Shown: positions 34,638 to 43,980 of the stretch, piece by piece
Position numbering within the stretch: the first letter of the stretch is position 1
How the letters are laid out: every line of letters starts with the position of its first letter
Origin: Photobacterium swingsii
Lineage (GTDB): Bacteria > Pseudomonadota > Gammaproteobacteria > Enterobacterales > Vibrionaceae
DNA length: 64,000 nucleotides
Direction of reading: 5' to 3'
Assembly (NCBI RefSeq): GCF_024346715.1
Contig: NZ_AP024853.1
Span: 372,001 to 436,000, forward strand
The notes under the pieces: generated by a model
Told to the model about the DNA's origin: nothing
Seen by the model: only the letters and a program-made list of their open reading frames with translations
Database searches by the model: none
Program-made: the position numbers and the translations under genes

Positions 34638-34662
34638 AAAGGGAAGGAAACTTCCCTTTATC
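34638..34662 (+). terminator. Terminator of acidic protein gene
   Basis: AAAGGGAAG / CTTCCCTTT with a GAAA loop; the T run is short. Confidence 0.7.
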
Positions 34663-34807
34663 GTTGCTATCCTGTAATTTCTAATTAGTTAAAACAATGA
34701 TGAACATAGCTAATTAATACCTGTTCACACCATAAATACCTGACAGCAATATTCTTGTTAATTTCAGTGTATCTCGCCCTATAGTTAACCATAGCGATAA
34801 TAGAAAT

Positions 34808-36085
34808 ATGTCTCAGGCCGAACAAATCAAATTTCCCACTGGTGTTTGCTTTATTCCAAGCCTAGGTATTATTAAATCTGATAATGCAACGCAAGAATTA
34901 AACCAATCTGAGCGCTGTATTCTTAATTATCTGCTAGCGCACAGCCATCGCCCCTCAACGAAACAAGCTCTAATTAAAGCTGGCTGGCCTGAACGTGAAG
35001 TTACAGAAGCATCGCTGTTCCAAGTAATACGTTCATTGCGAATAAAACTACAGGAATCCAAAAAGGGCGAAATTATAGAGACGGTGCCACGTCTTGGTTA
35101 TCAAATCTGCCATTTTGAAGTTCTCGCGCTAGGTGAGTTACCTCACGATAAAAAGACAAATAAATCAAGCCGTACTAAGCGTATCAGTTATTCATTTCTC
35201 GCAGTCATCTGTGTGTTTGTTATCATCATTGTATTATTCAAATATGAATCAAGCCCAACACTGAACCTGCAAGACTTCCATTCCCGTCAGATTTCATTAG
35301 ACACAAACGAAATACTTGTTGTTGGTAAAGATGACGATGTACTGGATGATCTCACCAGTAAAATGAATGCGCTTTATCAGTCTTATAATGCTCTACATAG
35401 CCCACGTATTCTTGAAAATCACCGGCTTTACATTTATAAAAATGAAGACATTTATTCAATCGCTTGGTGTGAACTTGATGATGACAGCACATGCATAAAA
35501 GGCACGGACCTGTCCTATAGCATGCGATTGAAAGACTGGCCGACCTTTGAAAATTACATTCTGAGTAACGAAGGCGAGTTAAAAGACACGGCCAAAATTC
35601 AGACAGACTTTGCACGTCAACCCGCGGCAAAAGTGTTTTTGAATTATATTGATGATTCAAAAATTCAATCAAAAGTGATCCATTATTTCATTTCTAACGA
35701 ACCAAATAATGCTTTTAAATACTCATCTATCTCTTATATTGCCAATAAGAATAGTAAGCTACATCACGTGCTTTCTATTAAAGCTGCAAACTACCAAGCA
35801 ATACCAACTGATGACATACCAAATGTGATGGCTTACATTAAAATCACCCCAGAAATGTTCCACTGGGCCTATCAACCAAACAAAACGAATAGCCTTAACC
35901 AGTCTTCACTTGCCCTAGAAAATGAAAAGCACGAGCAAGTGATCTACGATGGACGCCAAGTTGCATTCAACCACTTGCTTTACCACCATAATCATCTAAG
36001 CCTAATTTTTTGTGAGAAATCAGGTTTATACTGGGTACACGCTACCAATGAACAAGATGTCTTATTTAAAACCGCGATAGACTAA
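34808..36085 (+). CDS. ToxR/CadC-like membrane-bound regulator
   Basis: 425 aa. The N-terminal OmpR-type winged helix (about 20-105) reads L-N-Q-S-E-R-C-I-L-N-Y-L-L...T-E-A-S-L-F-Q-V-I-R-S-L-R-I-K-L, then I-E-T-V-P-R-L-G-Y-Q-I. A basic stretch is followed by one transmembrane helix (127-145) and a periplasmic sensor of about 280 residues with no recognised fold. Such one-component regulators read periplasmic signals and bind DNA from the membrane. The 3' end overlaps the convergent gene by 24 bp. No adjacent target is clear. Confidence 0.85.
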   Translation: MSQAEQIKFPTGVCFIPSLGIIKSDNATQELNQSERCILNYLLAHSHRPSTKQALIKAGWPEREVTEASLFQVIRSLRIKLQESKKGEIIETVPRLGYQICHFEVLALGELPHDKKTNKSSRTKRISYSFLAVICVFVIIIVLFKYESSPTLNLQDFHSRQISLDTNEILVVGKDDDVLDDLTSKMNALYQSYNALHSPRILENHRLYIYKNEDIYSIAWCELDDDSTCIKGTDLSYSMRLKDWPTFENYILSNEGELKDTAKIQTDFARQPAAKVFLNYIDDSKIQSKVIHYFISNEPNNAFKYSSISYIANKNSKLHHVLSIKAANYQAIPTDDIPNVMAYIKITPEMFHWAYQPNKTNSLNQSSLALENEKHEQVIYDGRQVAFNHLLYHHNHLSLIFCEKSGLYWVHATNEQDVLFKTAID

Positions 36086-36364
36086 AAAGATCCCAACCGC
36101 AATCAATGTACCTGGAATCAAAATACTCCACATGATTCCTGTCCAAACCAAGCCCCAAAGCATTGCGGCAGCAATAAGAAAAACAGCGGCCGTTTTTAGC
36201 GCATCTTTCCAATGTCCGCTCATCACAATATCGACGATGCCTGTCACTCCTAGCAGTATCATCAAACCAGGCCACCACCACTGTGTGAGATACAACAAAC
36301 CGAATCCGATAAGAAACACCCCAGAGGAAACACCGTCTCTGCCTTTTGTTTTCAAACCAAACAT
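36062..36364 (-). CDS. Small multi-span membrane protein (LiaI-like)
   Basis: 100 aa with three to four short hydrophobic helices: G-V-F-L-I-G-F-G-L-L-Y-L, W-W-W-P-G-L-M-I-L-L-G and W-S-I-L-I-P-G-T-L-I-A-V-G-I-F-L. The G-x-x-L-I-x-x-G-x-x-x-L-x-x-x-W-W-P pattern recalls LiaI/LiaF-like transmembrane regions. Function unknown. It converges on and overlaps the ToxR-like gene. Confidence 0.65.
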   Translation of the reverse strand: MFGLKTKGRDGVSSGVFLIGFGLLYLTQWWWPGLMILLGVTGIVDIVMSGHWKDALKTAAVFLIAAAMLWGLVWTGIMWSILIPGTLIAVGIFLVYRGFK

Positions 36365-36571
36365 GCCTACTCCCCTATGGTTATGCTGACGATAGTCAAT
36401 ATTGCTTCTACTCTATGCTTAGCGCGCACCGTGAGCAACGAAGAATACAAAGTTAAGCTATGGTTATTACTACCTTTTCGTCAAGATGTGATCTGCGCAT
36501 CTCATGTTATAATCACTTAATAAAAAAATATTTTAAATCTTTATAATCCAACAAAGCAGGCACGTGGTTCC

Positions 36572-38953
36572 ATGATTTTCCCAACAGTGAAAAATAGAAA
36601 ACGCTTCATTGTTTTTCTTACAACAGTTCTCTTCTCTGGGTGTGCGGTATATGCCGGCCTAAATTACGATCAACTCTACGGTGAATCCATACCTCGCGAT
36701 CGTATTGCGCCTTCGTATTCTAAAGTTGCAGAACACTACCTCACCGAAGTTAAACCTATCATTGAAAACCGCTGCGTTGTTTGCCATGCCTGCTATGACG
36801 CACCGTGTCAGCTGAAAATGTCATCGGCTGAAGGTATCGATCGCGGTGCCCACAAAGAGAAAGTCTATGAAGGGACACGCTTATTAGCCTCCAACCTCAC
36901 CCGTATGTTCATTGATGCGCAATCGACCGAACAATGGCGAGAGCTTGGCTTTAACCCTGTCCTAAACGAACGTGATCAGTCTGCGGAAGCCAACACACAA
37001 GCTGGTGTTATGGCACGTATGTTACAGCTAAAACAAGCCCACCCTTTGCCAAATCAAAAAGTGCTGGATCATGATGAATGGGACTTTTCGCTAGATCGCG
37101 ATCAGCAGTGCCCAACCATCGAAGAAATGGCCAAATACGAGCAAGATTATCCTGAATGGGGTATGCCTTATGGCCTGCCGCAGTTGGCTGATAATGAGAA
37201 TAACACCTTAATGTCTTGGCTAGAGGCTGGAGCACCAATGGCAAGCGTACCGCCAGCGCCGCAATCAACACTTGAAAAAGTCAAAGATTGGGAAGCCTTC
37301 CTCAACGGTGACTCTCTCAAACAGCAGCTAACCAGTCGTTACATTTTCGAGCATCTATTCGTTGCACACCTGTATTTCGATGACGAAGAGCAACCTGTAT
37401 TTTTCAACTTAGTTCGCTCACGCACCGCGCCTGGTAAACCTGTTGACCTTATTGCGACTCGCCGCCCATTTGATGCCCCTAATGTTGATCGTGTCTACTA
37501 CCGTTTCGTTCAAGTTCGTGAAACTATCGTTGATAAAACTCACATGCCATATGCCTTGAGTGACGCCAAAATGGCACGTTTAGAAGAACTCTTCCTAACA
37601 CCGAATTACACGGTCACAGAGTTACCAAGTTACGATCCTGTCTCTTCTGCCAACCCTATGGTGAGTTTTACCCAGCTTCCTGTCGAAGCTCGCTACAAAT
37701 TCATGCTAGATAACGCTCAAAATACCATTATGGGCTTTATTAAAGGCCCTGTATGCCGTGGGCAGCTTGCGCTTAATGTTATTAATGATCGCTTCTGGGT
37801 GTTTTTTGTTGACCCAGATATGGCAAATCTTCCTAGCGTGAATGCTTTTTATGAGCGTCAAGCACATAACCTTCGTATGCCTGCCGAGAAAGAAAGTAAT
37901 ACTCTGCCAATTACCAGTTGGTTGAGGTATGCAAAGCAGCAAGGGGATTTCCTTCGCGCTAAAAATGATTTCATGGAAGCAACCTTTAAAAATGGTGAAC
38001 ACCTTACCCCACAGGTTATTTGGGACGGTGCTGGTATAAATCCAAATGCATCGCTGACCGTCTTCCGCCATTTTGATAGCGCAACTGTTACTAAAGGCTT
38101 AGTTGGTGAGCAGCCAAAAACTGCTTGGGTATTAGATTACTCACTACTTGAACGCATACATTACTTACTTGTTGCTGGGTTCGATGTATATGGTAACTTC
38201 GGCCACCAGCTTGTCACACGCATGTATATGGACTTTTTGCGTATGGAAGGCGAATCAAACTTCTTATCGTTATTACCAGAAGAAGTACGTCATCAAGAAC
38301 TCGCAGATTGGTATCAGGGCGCGAGTACAGATCTAAAGCACTTCATTCAGGGTGATATCAACGAGTTTGAACAGCCATCAGGTATTAAATATTTAACAGA
38401 TACACCAAAAAAAGAGCTATTGGATAAACTGAAAGCGCACTTAGCTCAAGTTCAACCTACCCGCTATGATCTATCAACAGCAGCGTTGAGCAATCAAGGG
38501 ATCGCAGCGTTAACAACCATTGGTCGACTCCAAGGTGAACACGTCAGTCTTTTCCCTGAGTTGAGCTATATCATGGTTGAGCCTAACGATACCAATACCG
38601 CCCCACAGCTATTTACCTTAGTACGTAACAGTGCCCATAAAAATATCTCTAGCCTATTTGATGAAGAATCTAATCGACTATTTAGTCGTGACAACGTCAC
38701 CTTAGTTAGAGGCATATTAGGTAGTTATCCTGGTGCATTCTGGTACGTAAAAGAAGCCGAACTTCCAGCGTTAACCGAGAAAGTATTAGCAGTTAAGTCA
38801 GAAGAAAGTTATCGAGCACTACTCGATGAATTTGGTGTTCGCCGTACCAGCCCTGAATTCTGGCCTTTCAGTGATCGTTTGAATCAAACTTACCAAAGTA
38901 ATTACCCCATTGAGTCAGGCTTATTGGATTACAACCGAATTGAAAACCGCTAA
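36572..38953 (+). CDS. cti: Fatty acid cis/trans isomerase
   Basis: 793 aa, the family's usual size. It converts cis to trans double bonds in membrane phospholipid chains, which stiffens the membrane under solvent or heat stress. It has an N-terminal signal or lipobox (L-F-S-G-C at 20-24) and the cytochrome-c-type haem site C-V-V-C-H at 68-72. The protein is periplasmic and acts without cofactors other than haem. Presence of cti fits a marine bacterium that tunes its membrane. It is monocistronic with a terminator. Confidence 0.92.
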   Translation: MIFPTVKNRKRFIVFLTTVLFSGCAVYAGLNYDQLYGESIPRDRIAPSYSKVAEHYLTEVKPIIENRCVVCHACYDAPCQLKMSSAEGIDRGAHKEKVYEGTRLLASNLTRMFIDAQSTEQWRELGFNPVLNERDQSAEANTQAGVMARMLQLKQAHPLPNQKVLDHDEWDFSLDRDQQCPTIEEMAKYEQDYPEWGMPYGLPQLADNENNTLMSWLEAGAPMASVPPAPQSTLEKVKDWEAFLNGDSLKQQLTSRYIFEHLFVAHLYFDDEEQPVFFNLVRSRTAPGKPVDLIATRRPFDAPNVDRVYYRFVQVRETIVDKTHMPYALSDAKMARLEELFLTPNYTVTELPSYDPVSSANPMVSFTQLPVEARYKFMLDNAQNTIMGFIKGPVCRGQLALNVINDRFWVFFVDPDMANLPSVNAFYERQAHNLRMPAEKESNTLPITSWLRYAKQQGDFLRAKNDFMEATFKNGEHLTPQVIWDGAGINPNASLTVFRHFDSATVTKGLVGEQPKTAWVLDYSLLERIHYLLVAGFDVYGNFGHQLVTRMYMDFLRMEGESNFLSLLPEEVRHQELADWYQGASTDLKHFIQGDINEFEQPSGIKYLTDTPKKELLDKLKAHLAQVQPTRYDLSTAALSNQGIAALTTIGRLQGEHVSLFPELSYIMVEPNDTNTAPQLFTLVRNSAHKNISSLFDEESNRLFSRDNVTLVRGILGSYPGAFWYVKEAELPALTEKVLAVKSEESYRALLDEFGVRRTSPEFWPFSDRLNQTYQSNYPIESGLLDYNRIENR

Positions 38954-38987
38954 ATAGCATCCTAGGTCGATACCGCTCAGTAACGAT

Positions 38988-39014
38988 AAAGGTCAGCATA
39001 ATGCTGGCCTTTCT
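38988..39014 (+). terminator. Terminator of cti
   Basis: AAAGGTCAGCA (38988-38998) / TGCTGGCCTTT (39002-39012), one G-T pair, followed by CTT. Confidence 0.75.
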
Positions 39015-39047
39015 TATATTGGGTATTTTCAGCCTGGTTGATAGGTA

Positions 39048-39210
39048 ATACCAATCTGGGTAAGTAAATGTTCAGGTGATTGCGCAGGAAAAAGCACTGA
39101 AAACAAGGCGTAGATTGCAGATAGCCAGTTGTTCTATCAACAAAACCTATAACGCAGTTATCATTGATTTTAACCAGTAAGAACGATCAGTTACTTAGTT
39201 AGATTGGTAT
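39048..39210. mobile_element. MITE-like element with 20-bp terminal inverted repeats
   Basis: Left end ATACCAATCTGGGTAAGTAA (39048-39067). The right end (39191-39210), reverse-complemented, is ATACCAATCTAACTAAGTAA, matching at 17 of 20 positions. Length is 163 bp with no coding frame. It sits alone in the gap between cti and cytochrome b561. No second copy was found in this window, and a target-site duplication is not evident. Confidence 0.6.
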
Positions 39211-39320
39211 AAAGTTAAGTGAATTGTAAACAATTGAAAATATGACGCATAAGCATGGAATTCATAAATAACCAATGACACAATACGCATATATTAACAA
39301 CTCGTTAAATAGGCGTAACC

Positions 39321-40007
39321 ATGAGCACAAAAACCACAATTTGGGATGGCTTCATTCGCGGCTATCATTGGCTGCAAGCCATCTGTATCGCTGGGCTTTG
39401 GTATACAGGGACTGAAGGTTTAATGGATTGGCACTTTTCTATTGCCTACGGACTATTAGCCTTACTTATTACACGTTTGATTTGGGGCTTATTTGGCAGC
39501 GAGACTGCTAAATTAGCAAGCCTGTTCCATTCTCCGAGAGCAGTCATTCAACACCTCGGTGAGCTTCATCAGCCAAAACCTGCCCACACGGCTCACCCAC
39601 ATAAAAGCGATATCGGCCATAACCCAGCAGGGAGCTACATGGTCTTGGGTTTCTTTGTACTCATTGCCGCACAGCTCACTACAGGCTTATTTGCGAATGA
39701 TGATATCGTATCAGAAGGACCACTTGCTATGTATGTCAGCGGTGATTTGAGTAGTCGGCTAACTGAGCTTCATGCCCTAAATTTTGACTTCCTACTTGGT
39801 GCAATTGGTTTACACCTTGCCGCTATTTTGCTGTATCGCTTAAAAAGCATCGACCTTATTGGCCCTATGCTGCATGGAAAAAAGGAACTCGCAGATCAGG
39901 CTGCGCCTAAAATGCGCAATGGTGCAATTGGTTGGGGTGTTTTTGTGGCAGTTGCCACAGCTATTTACTTCTTGTGGGCCAAGGACATTATCATTTACCT
40001 TTTCTAG
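39321..40007 (+). CDS. Cytochrome b561-type membrane protein
   Basis: 228 aa with four to five transmembrane helices and His residues placed for two b haems (Y-H-W-L-Q near 15, D-W-H-F-S near 37, L-H-A-L-N and L-H-L-A-A near 155-170). The form with G-F-x-R-x-x-H-W at the start and a final single helix matches the Ni-Fe hydrogenase b-type/b561 group (PF01292). It transfers electrons from the quinone pool to a periplasmic partner. A diheme or single c-type partner is not adjacent, but a small cytochrome c lies 1.2 kb away. Confidence 0.87.
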   Translation: MSTKTTIWDGFIRGYHWLQAICIAGLWYTGTEGLMDWHFSIAYGLLALLITRLIWGLFGSETAKLASLFHSPRAVIQHLGELHQPKPAHTAHPHKSDIGHNPAGSYMVLGFFVLIAAQLTTGLFANDDIVSEGPLAMYVSGDLSSRLTELHALNFDFLLGAIGLHLAAILLYRLKSIDLIGPMLHGKKELADQAAPKMRNGAIGWGVFVAVATAIYFLWAKDIIIYLF

Positions 40008-40037
40008 CCCCAAACAAATACCATAGATCCATTCATC

Positions 40038-40071
40038 AACAAGGGCAGTCTAGATGCTGCTCTTGTTTTAT
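40038..40071 (+). terminator. Terminator of b561 gene
   Basis: AACAAGGGCAG / CTGCTCTTGTT (40038-40048, 40057-40067) with one G-T pair, then TTTA. Confidence 0.75.
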
Positions 40072-40081
40072 CTTAACAAAT

Positions 40082-40468
40082 TCAGGCTTGGTATAACTCA
40101 AGCGGTAAGCCATCAGGATCGGCAAAAAAAGTAAATCGACGACCAGTAAATTCATCCACTCTGATCGGCTCAACACTGACGCCTCTAGAAACTAGGTATG
40201 CTGTATAATCATCTACTGATGCAACAGTGAAGGCTAAATGACGTAGACCTTGCGCTTCTGGGTAGCTTGGTCGTTGTGGCGCATCAGGAAAAGAAAAGAC
40301 TTCCAACTGGCTGCCATCGGGTAATTGTAAATCCAGTTTGTATGAATCCCTTGCGTGCCGGTAATTTTCAGCAACAACATGCAACCCGAGTATTGATGTG
40401 TAGAAATGCTTTGATTTCTCGTAGTCAGAGACAATAATCGCAACGTGGTGAATGCCGCTTAGCTGCAT
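40082..40468 (-). CDS. yaeR: VOC-family protein YaeR (glyoxalase-like)
   Basis: 128 aa. It aligns closely with E. coli YaeR: H-H-V-A-I-I-V-S-D-Y near the start, R-H-A-R-D-S-Y-K-L-D-L, G-L-R-H-L-A-F-T-V and R-F-T-F-F-A-D-P-D-G-L-P-L-E-L-Y. Metal ligands His, Glu and His are present in the betaalphabetabetabeta repeats. The substrate is not established. Confidence 0.9.
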   Translation of the reverse strand: MQLSGIHHVAIIVSDYEKSKHFYTSILGLHVVAENYRHARDSYKLDLQLPDGSQLEVFSFPDAPQRPSYPEAQGLRHLAFTVASVDDYTAYLVSRGVSVEPIRVDEFTGRRFTFFADPDGLPLELYQA

Positions 40469-40482
40469 CTCTTAAGCCTTAC

Positions 40483-41052
40483 TTAACAATTAATCGAGCC
40501 ATAATAAATATCAGAAACAGCCGCCTTTTCAAAATTAAACTCAATCTCAGCCGGCTCAGCACCTGATGTATCCATCTTCATAAACGGTTTGACATAGATA
40601 CCTAATGATCTAACGTTCTTAGCTGGCACCTCGATCTCCGCTTTATACCAGCGAGAAATAACTTCCCCTTGCCTTCTTTCAAAAATCTGTACAACAGCAA
40701 ATGGATAGACAGATGATTTATCATCATTAATAACAACTCGAATATTCTCTTTCATCTGGAGCGCATCTGCTGAATCAGCAACTGACGATCGCGCTACCAG
40801 AGTAAATGATAAAGGCTCGTCTTCAACATACGACGGAAAAACAGTCATTGTTGAGTCACTCAGGGTTTGCTTCAAGCCATCGTATTTAGCGGCATGATAG
40901 CCGCAACTTTGACTCGCAACTAATTCACTCGCAGCTGTGTTACTGGTCGCTGTGTGAATAATAGGCTGCAGATAAACACGTTCAGTTGGGTAGACCACAC
41001 AGCCTGTTAGTGAGCTAGCCATTAATAATGCGTTTAACCACTTCTTCATCAC
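40483..41052 (-). CDS. Hypothetical lipoprotein
   Basis: 189 aa with lipobox L-T-G-C at about 15-18. The mature part has two Cys (S-Q-S-C-G-Y near 50 and the C-terminal C-N region S-I-N-C) and a beta-rich centre. I do not recognise a family. It lies 15 bp from yaeR on the same strand, so the two are probably co-transcribed. Confidence 0.65.
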   Translation of the reverse strand: MMKKWLNALLMASSLTGCVVYPTERVYLQPIIHTATSNTAASELVASQSCGYHAAKYDGLKQTLSDSTMTVFPSYVEDEPLSFTLVARSSVADSADALQMKENIRVVINDDKSSVYPFAVVQIFERRQGEVISRWYKAEIEVPAKNVRSLGIYVKPFMKMDTSGAEPAEIEFNFEKAAVSDIYYGSINC

Positions 41053-41247
41053 TTACTTCCTATCGCTATTCACCAGACGCTCACCGTATTTAGAATGGTA
41101 TATCGCCGTTCAAACAAGATTATGAACATCGTTCGAAATATTGCAAGATGAAAAATCGATACGAATAAAGCCTTTTGACATTTTTTCGACATGGCATACC
41201 ATATAAGGTGTTAGCCTTATCTGTTTTGCTATTCGAAGGAATGTAAT

Positions 41248-41637
41248 ATGAAAAGATTCTCTTTATTCACTGTCTCAATGATCGCATTGTGTCTACTTGC
41301 TTTCAGTAGCATTGGTTTCTTCGGGTTTAAAGCTTGGACCGATAACCAATATGGGGAGTACAACTTAACGAATGGTAAATCGAAATTTATAGCGAATTGC
41401 GCGGTTTGCCATGGTAACAAAGGGCTCGGTGATGGAATTGCGTCAGGAACACTGACAATTAGTCCAGACAATATCTATGATGAACTTAAAAACCCATTTG
41501 GCCTGAAACAAGAACTAATCAGTTCAGTACTTGATGGTGATAATGGTCAAGGCGGTTTGATGCCAGCATTTCAAACCACACTTACAGAAAAAGATGTGAA
41601 CGATATCTTTGGCTACATAGAAAGCGTAAACCTGTAG
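41248..41637 (+). CDS. Small c-type cytochrome
   Basis: 129 aa. One N-terminal hydrophobic anchor or signal (about 7-28), haem site C-A-V-C-H at 51-55, and a likely axial Met in G-G-L-M-P-A-F near 107. It is of class I (cytochrome c5/cbb3-subunit type). It carries electrons in the periplasm; the partner is unknown. Confidence 0.88.
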   Translation: MKRFSLFTVSMIALCLLAFSSIGFFGFKAWTDNQYGEYNLTNGKSKFIANCAVCHGNKGLGDGIASGTLTISPDNIYDELKNPFGLKQELISSVLDGDNGQGGLMPAFQTTLTEKDVNDIFGYIESVNL

Positions 41638-41696
41638 ACGTTTTCAGCGACAAAAGCTGACTCCAATGAAAAGTTAATCATCAATGTTGCAATCAA

Positions 41697-42158
41697 CTAG
41701 CAGCACTTTTCATATTGAAACAATCTGAATTCATCATTGGGTTCAGGTTGCAACTCACCCACCTTCACATAGCCCTGCTTCTCATAAAAATGGTGGTTAC
41801 GATAAGACTTATAGGGCGTAACCAATGACCATTGTTTTGTCATTGGGTAACACTGTTCAATTAACGCAATGACCTTTGAGCCAAGTTGCTTATCTTGAAA
41901 ATCCCCAGTGATATAGAATAACTTTATCTCGGTTTCGACATCCGTTGTTGGAACCGTTAATATCCCACCCGCAAGTTCATCGTTGTAATAAATTTTGTAG
42001 TAGTGCCCTGTTGTGATCTGGGCTAAATGCCAATCAATGTCCTCAACACCTGGTGGAAAGCCACCATACTGTTCAAAATCGGGCGTGAATGCCTCCATAC
42101 AAAGTGCTTTAAGCACTAAAGCATCTGCCACATTTGCAAGCTCAAGTTTAGCAACCAC
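41697..42158 (-). CDS. GNAT-family acetyltransferase
   Basis: 153 aa. Acetyl-CoA loop region D-K-Q-L-G-S-K-V-I-A-L-I (Q-x-x-G-x-x form) and the F-Y-E-K-Q-G-Y end motif are present. Unlike TacT, it has no antitoxin partner. The substrate is not known. Confidence 0.82.
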   Translation of the reverse strand: MVAKLELANVADALVLKALCMEAFTPDFEQYGGFPPGVEDIDWHLAQITTGHYYKIYYNDELAGGILTVPTTDVETEIKLFYITGDFQDKQLGSKVIALIEQCYPMTKQWSLVTPYKSYRNHHFYEKQGYVKVGELQPEPNDEFRLFQYEKCC

Positions 42159-42276
42159 TATTCACTACCATCTCTATTCAATAAGACTCGCTATTTTGCA
42201 CATTATTAACAGAGTGAAAACGATCTTTCGTTAAATATGCGCCATACACATCAAAGAAGATAACCCAAAGTGATGG

Positions 42277-43185
42277 TCAGTAGTATAAGCCGGTTTGTTC
42301 TTGTAACCTTGGCTCACAGCAAGATAAGTTATCTTTCAACCATTGAGTAAACTGCGCTTCACTTTCATCTTTTACGCTATGCTCACTCATCGTTTTATCT
42401 TCACTCAACAAAATATAGCGATGCCCCGATAGCATAAAACCAAATGGTGCGATCAAATTACCTCTTTTTAGATCATCGACAACAAGCGGGTACGAGCCGA
42501 TTGCCGCACCTAGACCATCAACAGCAGCTTGAAAGCAAAAATAAAAGTGTGCGTAGTCTTGATGAGTTTGACCAAAATCGAGCACACCACCATAATTTGC
42601 CATCCATTCATTCCATGCATGTGGGCGCGTTAAGCTACTCAGCTTTTTTATGCTACTTAAATCATTTTTAACTTTCTCCCAATACTCGGGAGAAAAGACG
42701 GGGCCAACCCACTCATCAACCAAATGGGTTTTCCTATAGTCATGTTCAAGCTCAAAATCATCACGTCGAATAGCCATAGATAACCCCGAAACGCCTAAAT
42801 TCACGGGGCCACCGGCGGTGGATAACCGAACATCAGTGCCTGTTTGGTGATGAAAGTCGGACAAACGCGGCATTAGCCAGCGCATGGTCAATGTCGGCTC
42901 ACACGACACCTCTAAGTGTTGATTCTTTAGTTGAGACAACTGTGCAACGCCTGTTTCTAACGCTTGAAATGCCTGCTCTGTATAACCTTTCAGAAGTATT
43001 CCTTCTTTCGTTAACATCACATTCCTGCCCTGCTTAACAAACAAGGGGTGAGCTAAATAGGCCTCTAGTACTTTTATCTGCTTACTCACAGCACCGTGCG
43101 TTATGTTGAGCTTTGACGCAGCCTCACTGAAGGTGGCAGATGTCGCTGCCACATGGAAAACATGAAAAGATTTCAAATGTCTCAT
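42277..43185 (-). CDS. LysR-type regulator (GcvA-like)
   Basis: 302 aa from the ATG at 43185 (M-R-H-L-K-S-F-H-V-F); an ATG at 43206 would add seven residues. HTH: F-S-E-A-A-S-K-L-N-I-T-H-G-A-V-S-K-Q-I-K. The C-terminal domain is of the GcvA/AmpR type. It is divergent from a LysE-family exporter gene and probably controls it. Confidence 0.87.
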   Translation of the reverse strand: MRHLKSFHVFHVAATSATFSEAASKLNITHGAVSKQIKVLEAYLAHPLFVKQGRNVMLTKEGILLKGYTEQAFQALETGVAQLSQLKNQHLEVSCEPTLTMRWLMPRLSDFHHQTGTDVRLSTAGGPVNLGVSGLSMAIRRDDFELEHDYRKTHLVDEWVGPVFSPEYWEKVKNDLSSIKKLSSLTRPHAWNEWMANYGGVLDFGQTHQDYAHFYFCFQAAVDGLGAAIGSYPLVVDDLKRGNLIAPFGFMLSGHRYILLSEDKTMSEHSVKDESEAQFTQWLKDNLSCCEPRLQEQTGLYY

Positions 43186-43292
43186 CTGTGAATTTATCTC
43201 ACACATCGAACGATATAGTTTCGATTATAGAGAGCAGCAAAGCGACTTACAATGTAGCTCTATCTCATCAATAACGATTATTTGGAGTTAAT

Positions 43293-43901
43293 ATGGAGTT
43301 TCTAAGTCTAGCGGCACTAGGGATACTGATAGTGATAAGTCCAGGTGCTGACTTCGTCTTAGTACTGAAGAACAGCCTTAATCAAGGAAGACAAGCTGGC
43401 ATCTGGACAGCGGCAGGTGTTAGCGCTGCTATTTGTGTTCATATCGGGTACTCGATGCTGGGAATAAGTTACTTAATCTCACAAAATGAAGTACTTTTTA
43501 ACCTTGTCCGCTATTGTGGTGCCGCGTATTTAATTTACATTGGTGTGAAGAGTATTATCACGGCAAAAGCCGATGTTGGTTCTCTCACCGAGAGTCATAA
43601 AAACCAAAGTAACAGGCAGCATTTCATCCAAGGCTTTTTGTGTAATGTGCTAAACCCCAAAACAATGCTTTTCTTCTTGAGCATCTTTAGCCAAGTGATC
43701 GCCTTAGATACAGGCAGTTCACACATGGCACTCATGTACGGCATCTATATGATCGCACTACACGGTTTATGGTTCAGCATAGTCGCGGTTGTTTTTACCT
43801 CGCCTGTTTTTCAAAAGCAGCTTCTAAAGATGAAAAAGAAATTAAATCAAGCTTGTGGCGTTGGGCTTGTAAGTTTCGGGGTCATGCTAGCAGCGAAATA
43901 A
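43293..43901 (+). CDS. LysE/RhtB-family amino acid exporter
   Basis: 202-aa inner-membrane protein with six helices. The N-terminal S-P-G-A-D-F-V-L-V-L-K-N-S-L motif and G-x-x-x-G are the RhtB signature, as is N-P-K-T-M-L-F-F-L in the middle. It exports an amino acid or analogue. TTGGAG precedes the ATG. Confidence 0.9.
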   Translation: MEFLSLAALGILIVISPGADFVLVLKNSLNQGRQAGIWTAAGVSAAICVHIGYSMLGISYLISQNEVLFNLVRYCGAAYLIYIGVKSIITAKADVGSLTESHKNQSNRQHFIQGFLCNVLNPKTMLFFLSIFSQVIALDTGSSHMALMYGIYMIALHGLWFSIVAVVFTSPVFQKQLLKMKKKLNQACGVGLVSFGVMLAAK

Positions 43902-43980
43902 TAACTAATGCAGCAATAGTTTGATAGCAGTGCTAAGGTAGTGATACTACAAGATAAATGACACATTAAGTGGTGTTATC

